Assembly: GCF_910589235.1 (NCBI RefSeq)
Contig: NC_060966.1
Location: 3,343,320-3,407,319, forward strand
Source: Vespa crabro
Taxonomy: Eukaryota; Arthropoda; Insecta; Hymenoptera; Vespidae
Length of the DNA: 64,000 nucleotides
Direction of reading: 5' to 3'
Shown here one piece after another: positions 27,301 through 39,628 of this stretch. The notes under the pieces are model-generated. The model made no database searches. It was not told where the DNA came from and worked only from the letters and a program-made list of their open reading frames with translations. Every line of letters begins with the position of its first letter. Positions within the stretch are counted from its first letter, which is position 1. Both the position numbers and the translations under genes were made by a program.

Positions 27301-28001
27301 ATCGACTCGTGACCGGCACTCGTATATATACCCACCACACTGGTGGCATGGAGGTCTTTCATTTGTTTTATCTCACCGATTCTAATTAATATTTATCGTC
27401 TATTTACCGGCGATATCTCAAAGGTGGTAGATACCCAAATCGAGTTATATAACAACGTTAATATAAAGTGGATTTATTTATCATTAAAATTGACGTTAAC
27501 CCGCGGTGACGGTAATTTGGGACTATAGAATTTTAATTTTTTTTTTTCTTTTTCTAGTTTTTCTTCTTTCATTATTTCTTTCTAAGGTGAAAGATTTTAA
27601 TGATATCGTCAGAATTCTTCGTTTTTGATTTTGACGATAACGACAGACGCGTCACGATCGTTTTTATAATGTAATGTTGTTTATTTGTTGTTTTACATAT
27701 AAATATAACATAAATTTATGCTTTACGTGTAACGTGAACATAAATGAAAAATACACGATAATGGATTTTTATAAATTTGAATACTTTAATTTCTTCTCGG
27801 TTATAATACTTATGCTTCATCAATGAAAAGATCGAAAAACTTGCCCACAATATTTGAAATTGCACTTTGAATAAAAGTAATTTCAAAATGTAGGATGATT
27901 TGATTTTTCATGTTTTTTTTTCTTCTTTTTTTGTCCTTTTCCATTCATTCTATTTATTTTATTTCTAATCGATATAACTATTATCTTTGTAACGGTGTTT
28001 G

Positions 28002-28036
<35 letters not shown>

Positions 28037-28949
28037 CATTATTATTATTATTGTTGTTATCGTTGTTGTTCTTGTTTTTCTTATTGTCAATTGATTAATA
28101 TTACATTATCGAGGATCATTGTAAAAGTTTGTAAATCTTTCTTTATTTATTTCTTTTATTTACGTATAACGTAAACATATGTGTAAATGAAAAATATGTG
28201 CAAATGTATTTTTATACTCATAGTTTAAAGTGTTAGATCCAATTAAATTTCTTTTTTTTCTTTTTTTTCAATTAAATTCATCTTCCTTGAGGAAATGTAT
28301 CTCTTAATACGATATAATTAATTATACAATTTTTAATTATAAATATTCGAACTGATTCGAAACAACGTAAAGGGTACAATAACATATTGCCATTGGCCAT
28401 AATCGTTATAAAAATTAATAATAAAAAAAAAAAAAAAAAAGAAAGAAATATATGTACACATAAAATATAAGAAATCAATAAAATGAAATAAACGAAAGTA
28501 ATACCAAAAAATTAAAAATAAAAACCAGTAACAAAAAATTTTATACTATTTATCTTAATATACCATAACAAAGTGAAAGTAACAAAGTTATATCTAAATT
28601 CGAAGATCGAAATAACGTAATGTAAAATATTGTAACGTAATATAATTTTTATTAAGAATAAACATATCTCTTCATTAATCTTTATCAAATAACTATAAAT
28701 TTCTATTTAATCAAATACCTGATCCAATTAATTTTAGATTTATTTTAAATATTTTACAAGAATTGATGTCTTATGTAACATATGTTTTATATAAATATAT
28801 CACATTTATTAAAAGTAAATAGATTATATCAGGACAATGGACATAACTCGATTAATATTCGTTAACTTATTTTAATTAATTTTTTAGAACTATTCTATCG
28901 ATCTTATCCTATCGATCGACGTTCTTCTTTATGGGTTTTCACATAATGC

Positions 28950-29002
<53 letters not shown>

Positions 29003-29436
29003 TATGTACATATATATACACATACATACAAATGTACCATTGTTAAGTATTAAACGTAAAAGTTAATTAATAAACGATCTAAATGATTTCATATACTATG
29101 TAATAATTAATAAATACTGGTTCTCTTGAAAGATTCCCTAAGGCAGTAAATAAAAAGCTCGTTCATGGAATGACTGGAAATCCTTCGCCGGGAACATAAT
29201 AAGAGTAATTTCTCATGAGATCGAGTTATTCGTAGCTCGATCGGTCGGTAGTAGAAGCTACGATCTCACAATGGAATCGTTCATTAACGATTTCCTTGGA
29301 AAGGCAGAGCGTAATTTACACCGGCTAAGAAGGGCGGTTTCTTTAATATATATTATCACGAGTTATGCACCTGCGCGCATAAATGCGAATATATCGAAAG
29401 AAGAAGTGGCTTCTCTTCGTGCCAGAAGTTTATAGG

Positions 29437-31352
29437 GTTCTACTTCTTCATCTATATGTCCTTCATCTTTCTCTTCATCTTCATCTACCTGTCCTTGATC
29501 TTTCGTTTCTTCTTCTTCCTTTTCTTCTTCTTCTTACTTTTTCATATTTCTTATATTCTTCATCTATCTCTCTTTAATCTTTCTCTTTTATCCTTATTAT
29601 TTATTTTCATATATATATTTCTTCCATCTTTTTCTTCTTCTTTTTTTTTATTTCTCAATTTTTAATCATCATCTACTTCTTCATATAACTTTTGCTTTCA
29701 TTTTTCTTCTTTACCTTTCCTTCTTCTTTATTTTCTCTCCTTCTCCTCCTCCTTCTTCTTCTTTTTCTTCGTCATCTTTTTCTTGCTGATCTTACTCTTC
29801 TTCTTCTTCTTCTTCAACTTTTTTTCACCTTCTTCTTCTTCTTCTTCATCTTTCTCTTCTCCTTCTTCTTTATCTTTCTCTTCTTTTTCTTCAATTTCTT
29901 CTTCTTGAATTTCATTCTATTCATGCTTTTTACAATCTCTTTTTCTTTTTCTCCATTCTTTACTTCTTTTTCCTCAACCTTTTTTTCTTTTATTCTTTAT
30001 CTATCTCTCTTTCATCTTTCTCTTCTACCTTTCTTACTTCTTCACCTTTCTCGTCATTCTTTCCTTCGTCTTTTTCTTCTTCTTTTTCTTTATTTCTCAA
30101 TTTTTAATCATCATCTACTTCTTCATATAACTTATTCTTTCATTTTTTTTCTCTACCTTTCCTTCTTCTTTATTTTCTCTCCTCCTCCCTCTCCTCTTCT
30201 TTCTTCTTCTTCTTCTTCGTCATCTTTTTCTTGCTGATCTTACTCTTCTTCTTCTTCTTCTTCTTCATCTTTCTCTTCTCCTTCTTCTTTATCTTTCCCT
30301 TCTTTTTTTCCATTCTTTACTTCTTTTTCCTCAACCTTTCTTTCTTTTTTATTCAATCTCTCCTACTTTTTCTTCTTCTTCTTCTTCTTCTTCTTCTTCT
30401 TTTCTTCCTCTTCTTTCTTACTTTTCTTCTTACTTTTCTTAATACTCTTTTTCGTCTTCACTTTTATCAATAAATTTTCTAATTTTATTCTTCTATCTTT
30501 TCTTCATCTTCCTCTTTTATTCTTCTTTATTTCCTTTTAATTTCATTTTCTTTGTCATGGCTTTTCTCTTTTTTTTTTGTTATTTTTTCATCTCATTCTT
30601 TCCCTTCCTCTTTCTAATCCTTTTTTTTTCATTTTCTTATTCCCCTTTTTCATTTTTCCTTACCATTTGACTTTTCCTTTTTTAAATCTCACTTCTTTTT
30701 TTTTTCATTTTATTTTATTCTTTATCTTCTTTTTCTTCTTTTTCTACCCGTTTCTCTTCTTATTCTTCCTTTTCATCGTTCTCTTCTTCGTCTTTCATTA
30801 TTTTTCCTTCTTAATCTTTCTCTTCATTTTCTTCATTTTCTCCATCATTCTCTTCTTCATCCATCATATCTTCTCCTTCTCAATCTCTCTCTTCTTTTTC
30901 CTCTTAATTTTTCTCTTCTTTCTCTCCATCCTCTTTTATCTTCATCTTTTTTTTTCTTTATTTCCTCTTCGCATAATTTTCTTTTTCTCATAGTTCTCTT
31001 CATCATCTTTTCTTACTTCATCTTTTATTACTTTTCATCCTTAATCTTCCACTTTTTTTTTCCTCTTAATTTTTCTCTTCTTCTTCTTCTTCATATTTTC
31101 TATCTTTCTCTTCTTCATCATTCCCTCGTTCCACTTCTCCTTCTTCATCATTCATTTCTTCTTCTTATTAATCTTTCTCTTCTTTTTCCTCTTAATTTTT
31201 CTCTTCTTTTTCTTCATCTTTTTTTATCTTTTTCGTCTTCATCATTCCTTTCTTTCACTTCTCCTTCTTCGTCTGTCATTTCTTCATCTTTCTCTACTTC
31301 TTCTTCTTCTTCTATCTTATTTTCACTTTCTCCTTTTTCTTTCTCCAATGCT

Positions 31353-31394
<42 letters not shown>
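29437..31394 (+). repeat. Polypyrimidine (CTT-rich) tract of about 1.95 kb
   Basis: The + strand is almost all C and T, mostly TTC/TTCTT, ending in (CT)n at about 31357-31393. Part is a tandem duplication. The block ATTTCTCAATTTTTAATCAT near 29649 recurs near 30093, and CTTGCTGATCTTACTCTTCT near 29783 recurs near 30229. The open frames on both strands (Phe/Leu/Ser-rich, or Glu/Lys-rich on the minus strand) are composition artefacts. Confidence 0.9.
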
Positions 31395-31399
<5 letters not shown>

Positions 31400-32004
31400 A
31401 TTGAACGTTCGTAGAGTCGAGTAAAAGAGGGAATGCGAAAGATCGAAGAACTCACAACGTTTACGCCTAAGCACTATATCCCTACTCTACTCTATACCAT
31501 CCCCATCCCCCCACCCCCCATACTCGACCAACTATGATCCTTTATGAGAACGAGGCGTGTATACCGTTGCGGTTCAAGTAGAGTCATAAAGTAAATCAGC
31601 TATGATCGAGCAACCGCGCGCTCTGTAGCGCCGCTCGATGCTCCCTTTCTCTATCTCTTTCTCACAATACCGCAATAGGAGCTTGCAAAAGATCAATAAG
31701 GAGACGGTCAAAGGCGTAAGTCAACGAGTTACGACGACCGAGACCTGAATGGATGACAGGTAGATCTATAGAAATGCATTTTTCCAAGTAACAAAGGTGA
31801 TATCATTATTTTTATCCTTATCTATTTATTTATTTGTTCGTTCGTTTGTTCGTTTGTTCGTTTCTTTGTTCGTTTGTTTATTTGTTTTTACAACACTAAA
31901 TATTGTTTGTAAAATATGGAACCAAATGTTATACTACATTTTACTAAGGTCAAACAAATGAACAAATTTCATTGAAACTTACGTTCAAAAATGAAAGAAT
32001 ATAT
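31395..32004. other. GC-richer patch then AT-rich DNA
   Basis: About 31395-31760 is mixed composition, with a C-run (CCCCATCCCCCCACCCCCCA near 31501). A TTCG/TTTG tetranucleotide repeat lies at about 31836-31886. No coding exon was recognised. Confidence 0.4.
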
Positions 32005-32041
32005 TGGACCGTTTATTTCGAAAGTGGTGTAAGTGCATTTT
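32005..32041 (+). repeat. Left TIR of DUF7869-type element
   Basis: Begins TGGACCGTTTATTTCGAAAG and continues GTGGTGTAAGTGCATTTT. It pairs with the inverted copy at 34835-34871 with only a few mismatches. Confidence 0.85.
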
Positions 32042-32183
32042 AAAAAAAAATGATATAACACGTAATTTATGCTTAATTTAATGCAAATTTTTTTTATGCA
32101 TAACTAGTTAGTGTTTAATTTCTTAAAAAATTCCCGTGTTTTGTACAATTTAAAATTGATCGGTAAAAGAAATTGCGTAATCA

Positions 32184-33208
32184 TTGATTATGAAAGTGGT
32201 ATATGTCCAATTGAAAATTAAAACAACAATTGATGACGAAGAAAAAACGATTCTTGTACAAAGACATGATGTTCACTTGCAAGATACTGAATTAGGAAGT
32301 AAAGGATTAAAAGAAGATAAAATTCTGGCATCAAAAAATCCTGATAAATATCCTTTGCCTTTTCTTTTGATTTACAAAAAACCTTACCTTATATCAAATT
32401 ATCTGTCTCAATCGTATATTATAAGCGAAATATATATATTTTAAACGAGGGTTTTCACAATTTCCACGACAATAAAGTTAATATGTATGTGTGTGACGAA
32501 ACTATTGCTTCCATGGGATCGCAAGAAGTAGTTTCTTGCTGTTTGAGGCATTTAGAAAATGTAACGACCCAATGTCATGTTATTACCTACAATGACATGT
32601 GTACTGGGCAAAATCGAAATTTACACATGGCATTGATGTGGTTGAAGGTTATTCAATCATTGGTAAATAACATTGACATAAGTGATCAGAAATTTTTACT
32701 CTCGGAGCATTCATATCTTCCGAACGATGCAGATTTTGGCATCATAGAAATGGCATTGCGAAAAAAAGAATTTTCTGTACACACCATAGGATTATTATGA
32801 CGTAATAATACAATGTAGAAAACATAATAAATTCATTTTACGTGAAATGAAACGGGAGAACTTCGTTTCAACAAAAAAACGCAATAAAAAAACAGATAAG
32901 AAGAAACAGTAATGGAGAAAAGGTAAATTGGTTGCAAATATGTTGGATAAGGTTTCTCAAAAGTGCACCATACACTATTTTATATAAAACATCGATGAAG
33001 GATAAAGAATTTAAAACTGTAAATTTATTACTTACACGTCCTGGAAGACTGCCAAAATTTGAAAAAATCGCCTTGACGCCTTTGTACCAAGATACCAGGC
33101 TCTATTACTTATGAAAAATATAAAGATATCAAGCAGTTATTACCTTATATACCTCTGGTGCATCATGAATATTTCAAAACACTTCCACATACAGATTATA
33201 GATTATAG
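32184..33208 (+). pseudogene. Transposase-like pseudogene (DUF7869-type), frameshifted
   Basis: Consecutive pieces in different frames read as one protein. Frame 1 (32184 to about 32365) encodes a charged helical segment. After a frameshift, 32369-32800 encodes DLQKTLP, VYYKR, YVCDETIASMGSQE, YNDMCTGQNRN, MALMWLKVIQ and HSYLPNDADFG. A stop and short decay follow. Then 32932-33114 gives ICWIRFLKSAPYTI through RPGRLPKFEKIALTPLY, and after another shift 33104-33208 gives PYIPLVHHEYFKTLPHT and a stop. From memory these motifs occur in arthropod proteins annotated as DUF7869-containing. The acidic residues in CDET, YNDMC and NDADFG could be RNase H-fold catalytic positions; that is inference. The gene cannot make an intact protein. 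Position inside a TIR pair supports a transposase role. Confidence 0.75.
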
Positions 33209-33406
33209 ATAAGTAAATACTATAAATATCTTGTAATTTTAACAATGTAATTAACGTCTAAAATTAAAAATACTACTTCTATTTTATATCGTGTCATTAT
33301 TTGTAAACAAAATTGGATTAATATGATGTATATTTTAAGTGACATTTGATTTTTCAAAATTGAAATTAAATGATTTTTACAATTGACTAATTTATTTAAA
33401 ATATAT

Positions 33407-34684
33407 TTGGTTGTTCGGAAAGTAATTTCGTTTTTTCCCAACAAAGGATTTAATTGTATTTTTTTGCATCTAACTTCGCCGCATAATCATTATATGTTTT
33501 GAGAGCTGATATAGCAAGGCTTGTGTGTGAAAAAGTCCAATTGATTCTACGCAATAGTTTTTGGTTGGTGCCCTTTTAAATATGGAGAGCAATAAGCAGC
33601 ATTTTCGTCATATTTTACTTTTTTACTATAAAAAAGGTAAAAATGCTGTTCAAGCCAGAAAGAAATTAACCGATGTGTATGGAGAAGATGTGTTGACAGT
33701 ACGCCAGTGCTAGAACTGGTTTGCAAAATTTCGATCCGGCAATTTTGATGTCGAAGATGCATCACGTTCTGGAAGGCCGGTTGAAGCTGATAAAGACACG
33801 ATAAAGGCATTAGTTGATGCAAATCGGCGAATAACAACACGTGAGATCGGTGAGAGATTAAATTTATCAAATTCAACTGTTTATGACCACTTGAAAGGTC
33901 TGGGTTTAACCTCGAAGCTCGATATATTGGTTCCCCATGTTCTCACGGAGAGAAATTTTTGTCGTCGTGTTGACGTCTGTGATTCGTTTCTCAAACGTCA
34001 CGAAAATGATCCATTTTTGAAGCGCATCATTACTGGGGACGAAAAATGGGTTGTATATAACAATGTCAAACGCAAGAGATCATGGAGTAAAAAAGATGAA
34101 CAGGCTCAAAGCATTTCCAAAGCCAATATCCATCAAAAAATGGTGATACTGTCTGTTTGATGGAATTTTAAAGGAATCGTTTTTTTTGAGATTTTACTGG
34201 ATAACACAACAATTAATTCTGAAGTCTATTGTCATCAGCTGGACAAACTGAATGATGCACTTCAACAGAAAAGGCCAGAATTAATCAACAGAGAAGGTGT
34301 AGTGTTCCACCAAGATAATGCGAGACATCATACAAGTTTGGTCTCTCGCCAAAAGCTTTTACAGCTTGAATGGGATACAATGCTACATCCACCATATTCT
34401 CCATATCTGGCACCTTCGGATTATTATTTGTTCCGGTCACTGCAAAATTTTTTAGACGGTAAAACCTTCACTTCAAATGAGGAGATTAAAAACCACCTCG
34501 ATCAGTTTTTTGCCAGTAAAGACCAAAAATTTTATGAGCGTAGAATCATGCTATTACCAGAAAGATGGCAAAAGTTATTGGACCAGAATGGTCAATATAT
34601 AATTTAATAAAATATTTGTTCATTATACGAAAATTATCTTTCATTTTCACAAAAAAAAACGAAATTACTTTCCGAACAACCCAA
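33407..34684 (+). mobile_element. mariner element (Tc1/mariner, DD34D), nested
   Basis: The 1278-bp length fits a full-length mariner. The left terminus is TTGGTTGTTCGGAAAGTAAT and the right terminus, reverse-complemented, is TTGGGTTGTTCGGAAAGTAA, so the left end has lost one G. The inverted repeats run to about 30 bases. A TA dinucleotide lies on each side (33405-33406 and 34685-34686), as expected of the TA target duplication. It is inserted just downstream of the broken DUF7869-type gene and inside that element's TIRs, so it is the younger insertion. Confidence 0.95.
33582..34607 (+). pseudogene. mariner transposase pseudogene with two in-frame stops
   Basis: The frame is 342 codons with no frameshift, the normal mariner length (about 340-350). 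TAG at 33711 (codon 44) sits where the family usually has Gln, and TGA at 34158 (codon 193) sits where it usually has Trp. Both are single-base changes. The N-terminal helix-turn-helix DNA-binding region is present (ARKKLTDVYGED, TTREIGERLNLSNSTVYDHL). The catalytic triad is intact: Asp153 in TGDEKW, Asp245 in HQDNARHH and Asp280 in APSDYYLF, giving the 34-residue spacing of DD34D. The WVPH linker motif reads LVPH here. The copy cannot yield full-length transposase, but its ends are nearly complete, so it might be mobilised in trans if active relatives exist. The TIR sequence suggests the mellifera subfamily, with modest certainty. Confidence 0.95.
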
Positions 34685-34834
34685 TACATTATTTTAGTTA
34701 AATTCGTCTAAAATAAATTTATATAATCAAATTACATATTGATAAATCAGTAGAAACATTGCCAGACTTGATATAATTAACTTAAATTTTTTAATTGACA
34801 AATATGCTAACCTTTAATTTTCTCGTAACAAGAG

Positions 34835-34871
34835 AAAATGGACTTACACCACTTTCAAAATAAACGGTCCA
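34835..34871 (-). repeat. Right TIR of DUF7869-type element
   Basis: On the + strand it reads AAAATGGACTTACACCACTT and then TCAAAATAAACGGTCCA. It is the inverted partner of 32005-32041 and is separated from it by the broken gene and the nested mariner. Confidence 0.85.
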
Positions 34872-35328
34872 TATATGTTTTCAATGATATTTATGATTTA
34901 TTTCCATTCGTCGAATTAATGATTGCCGAACTCTTTCTCCTTTTTTTTCTTTTTTCTTTTTTCTTTTTTCTTTTTTTATTTGTTTTTCTTCTGGACCACT
35001 CTGTTTATGGACTCATGGCAAATAATTGGTTCATAAAAATATAATAGAAATAGTAGATGAACTTTGGGAATTTATGTAAAATACATATTTCCAATACAGT
35101 TGGAATATTCGAAAGATTATTGACAATTGCTAATTTGACGAATGAATTTTCAAACATTTCTTATAATTGTCAGAATAAATTATAAATATTTGTAAAGGCA
35201 TATGACTTTTCAATAAATCATTTTCGGGGCAAAGTTTATCGAATATAAGTTTATGAACTTTTTTTTTCATCTATTTGATCATGATATTACATTTGAAAAT
35301 GGCACGTACGAAATGTTTACATTGTTAA

Positions 35329-35433
35329 CCCTCTATGGGCCTAATTTTTTTTTTTTTTTTCATGAAAAAAGTTATTTGGTAAAATGTCGATAAATTAAAA
35401 TGTGACCTGAAAGTTACACGGACCCATAGATGG
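35329..35433. mobile_element. piggyBac-like MITE with TTAA target duplication
   Basis: The 105-bp element has TTAA on both sides (35325-35328 and 35434-35437). The left end is CCCTCTATGGGCC and the right end, inverted, is CCATCTATGGGTCC. TTAA duplication with CC-starting inverted ends is characteristic of piggyBac-type transposition. It has an A/T core and no gene. Confidence 0.7.
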
Positions 35434-36056
35434 TTAAATTAAAAATTGTACAGATTAATGAATGTTTCGTTTGTACATAAAAATTTTACATATTTTCAAT
35501 ATTATTGTTTCATGATTTGAAAATGGAAAAAAATATTACATTAAAATTTGTAACATTTACTCTGTACATTGACATAAGCAACAGTCCGATTATTTATTTT
35601 CAAATTAAATAATTTATTCTCCTATTGGACATTTTAAATTCGGTAAAAAAAAAGGCTCGTTCTAAACTTGAATCACTAAAAGTCGATGAAGATATATATC
35701 ATCATACATTCAATTGTAACATATAGTTCATATTGTACTTTTCATCCTTGTGATAAGTAGAATACATTTCAACAAAAAAAAAAAAAAGAAAAAAAATCTT
35801 TGTACTTAAAAATTTATGATGAAGGCCAATTTTACGATTGATTATTTTTAAACATATTTTAAGTCGATCATAAATTTTACTATCACATGTAGAAACCGTA
35901 ACACGAAAAATGTTTTCACACCCTGTACATAACATCGTTATATCAGTAATAAATCAAATAGTTTATTTAACATTGTACATTGAAGAAACAACGTAGATGG
36001 ACACACATCCGTACAATTTCGCGCGTTGATATTATAAATAACAGTGTAAAAAAACA

Positions 36057-36095
<39 letters not shown>

Positions 36096-36317
36096 AAGAG
36101 AAATAAAAATAAAAATAATAAGAGAAAGAAAATACGAGAATAAAACGAAGAAAAAGGAAAATATGTAAACACAATCGACTTGTATTGTATCAGTCTTTCT
36201 CGGAACGTCGTACGTGCAACAACTCTAGGGAATTCGACAAAAATGTAAAGGACAGACTGTTAAAAGGCTATTCTGTCGATACCTCTTTCGTATTTACTTC
36301 TTTTTATCGTACATCGC

Positions 36318-36366
<49 letters not shown>

Positions 36367-37338
36367 CTGAAACGAGTTAGCTATGTCCTTCGGGAAAATA
36401 TTCTCAAGGAATACGTCGCATGCGAGAACTTAGTCTCCTTCTCATGAACCTTGATCTTACTTTTCAAGCGATGAAAAGACCATCGACCTTCGTTCTTAGA
36501 AATAAGGTCAAGGAGAAAAGTGTATTGCACCTTACCTTGCATCATGTGACTCTACGATTCGGTCAATAACAATAAGGAGCTCATTTTTGTCGAGTAAACA
36601 ATTTCTTTTTCTTTTTTTTCATTCCCTACTTTCTTCGTTATTGCATATTAATTATTATCAATTATAAATATTACGTTTAATTAAGTTCAATTATGTTTAA
36701 TTATATTAATGTTATTATATTAATATAATAATAATAATTTGTTGAAATTATTCATTATTACTGTTATCATTGTTATTATTGTTATTGTTATTATTATATT
36801 AGTTTGTTAAAATTATTAATTATTATTATTATTATTTAATATTGTATATATTATTTTTTATATCACTATTATACACAACATATACACACACACACACACA
36901 CGATCATAATTATTTTTATTCAATATTATTAACAATATTATTATTATATTATTATGTAGGTACAATTTTAAATATTAATTGTTATAATGAAAATTTACTA
37001 CATTTAACAAATACATGAAAAAAAAATACGACGTAGATATTGCTTTCTTTTCGAAATGAAAATTTTGTTCTCTTAAGCATCATTCTAAGATAATAATATT
37101 TATAAAATATTTATTATAAAAAAAGTGAATATTTCAAAATTTGTTATAAATATTAAATATTAAAAAAATTATAAATATTCAAATATTCAAATAAAATATT
37201 TAATTTAATTATTATTTTTTCTTTCTTTTTATATTGATCTTATTTTCCCCATATTTGTATTTCAATAAAGTTAATTCGTTTTATTCTAAATATTTAATAA
37301 AAGTTTTCGGATTATTACATTTTATACAAATTATATTA

Positions 37339-37346
37339 TTATTATG

Positions 37347-37442
<96 letters not shown>
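37339..37442. repeat. (ATT)n array, about 100 bp
   Basis: Nearly perfect, with one interruption near 37380. Confidence 0.95.
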
Positions 37443-37573
37443 CTTATATTATCGTCAGTATTATTTAATTATTTGATTATTATTTTGTTATTTAATATCA
37501 ATTCGAACAGGTCCAAAAGTTTACTGTCTCTTTAACAGTCTAATATATATATAGTATACATATACTATATCTG

Positions 37574-37574
<1 letters not shown>

Positions 37575-37661
<87 letters not shown>
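37575..37661. repeat. (AT)n array, about 85 bp
   Basis: Perfect dinucleotide run. Confidence 0.95.
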
Positions 37662-37665
<4 letters not shown>

Positions 37666-38304
37666 TCTTTAAGCAGCATATTCACGAATTATCTAATATT
37701 TCTAATTGTAGACAAAACATCCTATGCAATATGTACAATTCATAAATCGATAAAGCGTACATTTCCTTGCATGTATACGAATATGTAATCCAATCGGCAA
37801 CGTAAATCGAAGGGAAGTTACAATGTACTTATTTCAAATAATAATCGAAACGTATGATAATATCGTCGTTATGAATATCAATGAACAGGACACGGAATAT
37901 TTCAGTCGGACGATAAATAAAAAGAAACGAAGTTCGAAGGAGTTACGAAAAGAAAGAAAAAAGAAAGAAAAAAGGAAGAAGAAGGAACAAAACAACAAAG
38001 AGGAAAAGAGGAAGAGGGATGGAAAAGAACGATAAAGAAAAAAGAGATTAAAAGAAAAAAAAAAAGAAAAGAAAAGAAGAAGAAGAAGAAGAAGAAGAAG
38101 AAAGAGAAACAAAAAGTAACAATTTCCAAAGCATCGATGCACGTCGTCGGCTTACAGAGAAACGCAATGAAATAAAGAAAGGGTACAGCGAACTTTTGCC
38201 AGCGTACGAACGAAGCGTGGCGATGTTGGGTCATTCGAGAAGGAGATTTAATATAAATCGAGAAGACGAATGGCGCATGGTACCCTCTTGACTGGTTCGC
38301 GCTC

Positions 38305-38324
38305 GCGCTTGTGCGCACAAGCGC
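38305..38324. other. Perfect 20-bp GC-rich palindrome
   Basis: GCGCTTGTGCGCACAAGCGC reads the same on both strands, in a small island with further alternating GC (38297-38330). It could be a binding site for a dimeric factor or a cruciform-prone site. Confidence 0.5.
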
Positions 38325-38414
38325 AAGCGTTGTATGTATCCCTAGGCGTACATGTATTTAAACATGCGCTTAACATTATTCATCTTATGGAAAAATATTT
38401 TTCTTTACGTCGTT

Positions 38415-38451
<37 letters not shown>

Positions 38452-38723
38452 TTCTTTCTTTCTTTCTCTCTCTTCCTCTATCTTTCTGTCTGCAGTGAAT
38501 CAATGTTAAAAATATTAAAATATGTAATAAATTTAGAAATTCTTGAAAAGATTTATAAGAATTTTAGATATGAATTTTTTTGTTGCTTTCGTTTCTTTTT
38601 TCTTTCTTTTTTTTTTTTTCTTTGATATAATCCGTTGTATTTTAATAAACATAAATTTTATAATATTTTAATAATATGTACAAGCGTATATATTTTAATA
38701 ATAAAATTATTATGATATATATG

Positions 38724-38776
<53 letters not shown>

Positions 38777-38918
38777 ATGTATATATTGTAATAATAAAAT
38801 TGTTGATGTTTTTGTTTGCGATAATAATGAAACAATGATAATTTTTAAATGAAATATCTTTTCTTTTTTTTTTTTACGTGAAAGAACATAATTATCTTTC
38901 ATATAAATATAATTGATG

Positions 38919-38967
<49 letters not shown>

Positions 38968-39094
38968 ATTTATTATTAAATAAAATTAATTTTCACGTAG
39001 AAAGAGAAAAGAAACGATACAATTGAAATTATATTATATTATATACTTACGATAATAATTATAAATTTTTATATCATAACATTTGACAAACACA

Positions 39095-39223
39095 TGAGGT
39101 GAATCAAAAGAATTAATAAATGATATCAAAAATCAATTATTCCTTTTCGAGATATCTTAGGCTAGTATTCTGTTTAGATTATAAGATTACATAGGCAGAA
39201 GAGAACTTTTGAATCATCCTGTA
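39095..39223. mobile_element. Degenerate relative of the 8021-8225 MITE
   Basis: The left part contains ATCAAAAATCAATTATTCCT and TTTCGAGATATC, which lines up with the left arm of the 8021 MITE. The ends GAGGTGAATCAAAAG and, inverted, CAGGATGATTCAAAAG form a short terminal inverted repeat. It looks internally shortened and diverged. Confidence 0.45.
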
Positions 39224-39574
39224 CATGCAAATGAAGTACATAATGTATTACAAATTGGTAAGGGTCAGAGGTCATCGGAGATATTCCATAGAAAGAGACA
39301 GTAAAAATAATACGTGATCAAATTCAAATCGTACATTAGACCTTTTTATGGTTATATTAAACAATTTTTTGTAATATTGAATTAATTTTTTTATCTTTTA
39401 TACATAATTTACAAGAGATGTATCTATTGTAAATATATCTTAACAACAACGTCATTTATTTATAATTCCATTAATATATACCAATGATTATAATTAAGTA
39501 ATTTGTCGAAATTTTCAATGGTATACATTAATGTTGTTTATCGATTACATTATCCTATTAAACTTAACATAATT

Positions 39575-39628
<54 letters not shown>

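Larger units (their letters stand above)
32005..34871 (+). mobile_element. Decayed DNA transposon with TIRs and DUF7869-like transposase remnant
   Basis: The left end begins TGGACCGTTTATTTCGAAAG. The reverse complement of the right end begins TGGACCGTTTATTTTGAAAG, and the match continues through GTGGTGTAAGT to about 36 bases. Between the ends lie a broken transposase-like gene (32184-33208) and a mariner element (33407-34684). Without the mariner and its TA duplication the element is about 1.6 kb, too short for a full transposase of this type, so the N-terminal part is probably deleted. The flanks are AT-rich, so the target-site duplication cannot be read with confidence. The termini resemble those of the element at 22916-23780. 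I recognise the protein type but not a named transposon family. Confidence 0.8.

Noticed and set aside
29437..31474. Long Phe/Leu/Ser-rich frames (up to 181 codons) and Glu/Lys-rich minus-strand frames
   Set aside because: They are readings of a polypyrimidine tract with no start context, domains or splice sites.
33547..33876. 109-codon minus-strand frame
   Set aside because: Antisense shadow of the mariner transposase.
34990..35935. ACCACTCTG near 34996 and ACACCCTGTACAT near 35920 as ends of one element
   Set aside because: Both read as right-hand ends in the same orientation, so they cannot be a terminal pair.
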